From: an uncultured Blautia sp.
GTDB lineage: Bacteria; Bacillota; Clostridia; Lachnospirales; Lachnospiraceae
DNA length: 6,554 bases
NCBI GenBank assembly: GCA_900547615.1
Contig: URHH01000139.1
Location: forward strand, 1 to 6,554
Reading direction: 5' to 3'
A program made the position numbers and the translations under genes. A model generated the notes under the pieces. The model saw only the letters and a program-made list of their open reading frames with translations, had not been told where the DNA came from and searched no databases. This document shows, in pieces, positions 6,443-6,554 of the stretch; position 1 is the stretch's first letter; every line of letters starts with the position of its first letter.

Positions 6443-6464
6443 TTTGAAGATTTGCACCTTCAAA
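6443..6464 (-). other. Hairpin in the 23S-tRNA spacer, possible processing site
   Basis: A perfect 7-bp inverted repeat, TTTGAAG (6443-6449) and CTTCAAA (6458-6464), has an 8-nt loop and ends one base before the 5' end of tRNA-Asp on the minus strand. It could guide cutting of the precursor between 23S and the tRNAs. The rest of the spacer (6465-6513) is A/T-rich and contains no 5S gene; part of it probably pairs with the 5' flank of the 23S outside the window to form the processing stalk. The hairpin is seen directly; the role is inferred. Confidence 0.45.
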
Positions 6465-6513
6465 ACTACATACATGCTGACATTTCCTTGAGAATTCTTT
6501 TACCTTGCTTTTT

Positions 6514-6554
6514 TGGTCAAGCCCTCACCCGATTAGTAACAGTCAGCTCCATAC
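6514..6554 (-). rRNA. 23S ribosomal RNA, 3' end only (partial)
   Basis: On the minus strand the bases read GAGCTGACTGTTACTAATCGGGTGAGGGCTTGACC, which matches the conserved 3' terminus of bacterial 23S rRNA (compare the E. coli ending with TACTAATGAACCGTGAGGCTTAACC). The last bases CTTGACC would pair with the GGTCAAG-type 5' end of the molecule in helix 1. Only about 41 nt are inside the window; the gene continues beyond the right edge. The exact 3' end is uncertain by a few bases (about 6512-6515). Confidence 0.93.

Noticed and set aside
6442..6513. A 5S rRNA gene between 23S and the tRNAs
   Set aside because: Only about 70 A/T-rich bases are available, and no 5S-like sequence such as the CCGAAC loop region is present; 5S needs about 115 nt.
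1..6554. CRISPR arrays, insertion sequences, phage or integration genes, and att-type duplications of the tRNA ends
   Set aside because: No regularly spaced repeats, transposase or integrase motifs were seen, and I found no second copy of a tRNA 3' end in the window.

Overview
The window looks like chromosomal DNA from a low-GC Firmicute, most probably a gut Lachnospiraceae-type clostridium (Blautia/Ruminococcus/Mediterraneibacter-like). The basis is A/T-rich codon use, strong AGGAG ribosome binding sites, sigma-A style promoters, a YesM/YesN two-component pair, and the 23S 3'-end and tRNA sequences. The genus is inferred; no search was run.

Left part, + strand (about 1-5300): a three-gene set, probably one operon. 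An extended -10 promoter with a 15-bp palindrome across its -35/spacer precedes a YesM-type membrane sensor histidine kinase (105-2069). This overlaps by 29 nt a YesN-type response regulator with an AraC DNA-binding domain (2041-3588). After 44 nt carrying a small GC-rich palindrome comes a 555-residue glycoside hydrolase family 123 / DUF4091-type protein (3633-5300) with the family's Asp-Glu pair and no signal peptide. The simplest reading is that the kinase senses an extracellular glycan or sugar, the regulator switches on uptake and breakdown genes, and the GH123-like enzyme cleaves an imported oligosaccharide in the cytoplasm. No transporter lies inside the window; one may lie upstream.

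Middle (5301-6137): a bidirectional terminator hairpin separates the operon from two convergent minus-strand genes. These are a small XRE-family repressor (5814-6017) and a four-helix membrane protein (5395-5817), coupled by an ATGA overlap. They are driven by a near-consensus promoter with a perfect 7-2-7 inverted repeat just after the predicted start of transcription, which suggests autoregulation.

Right part, minus strand (6138-6554): the end of a ribosomal RNA operon. Read on the minus strand it runs 23S rRNA 3' end, a spacer with a short hairpin, tRNA-Asp(GUC), tRNA-Val(UAC), tRNA-Leu(UAA), then a strong intrinsic terminator. There is no 5S gene between the 23S and the terminator, and none of the tRNA genes encodes its CCA end.

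I see no CRISPR array, mobile element, phage gene or obviously new defence system. The most interesting items are the pairing of a dedicated YesMN system with a probably cytosolic GH123-like enzyme, and the rRNA operon tail without 5S.
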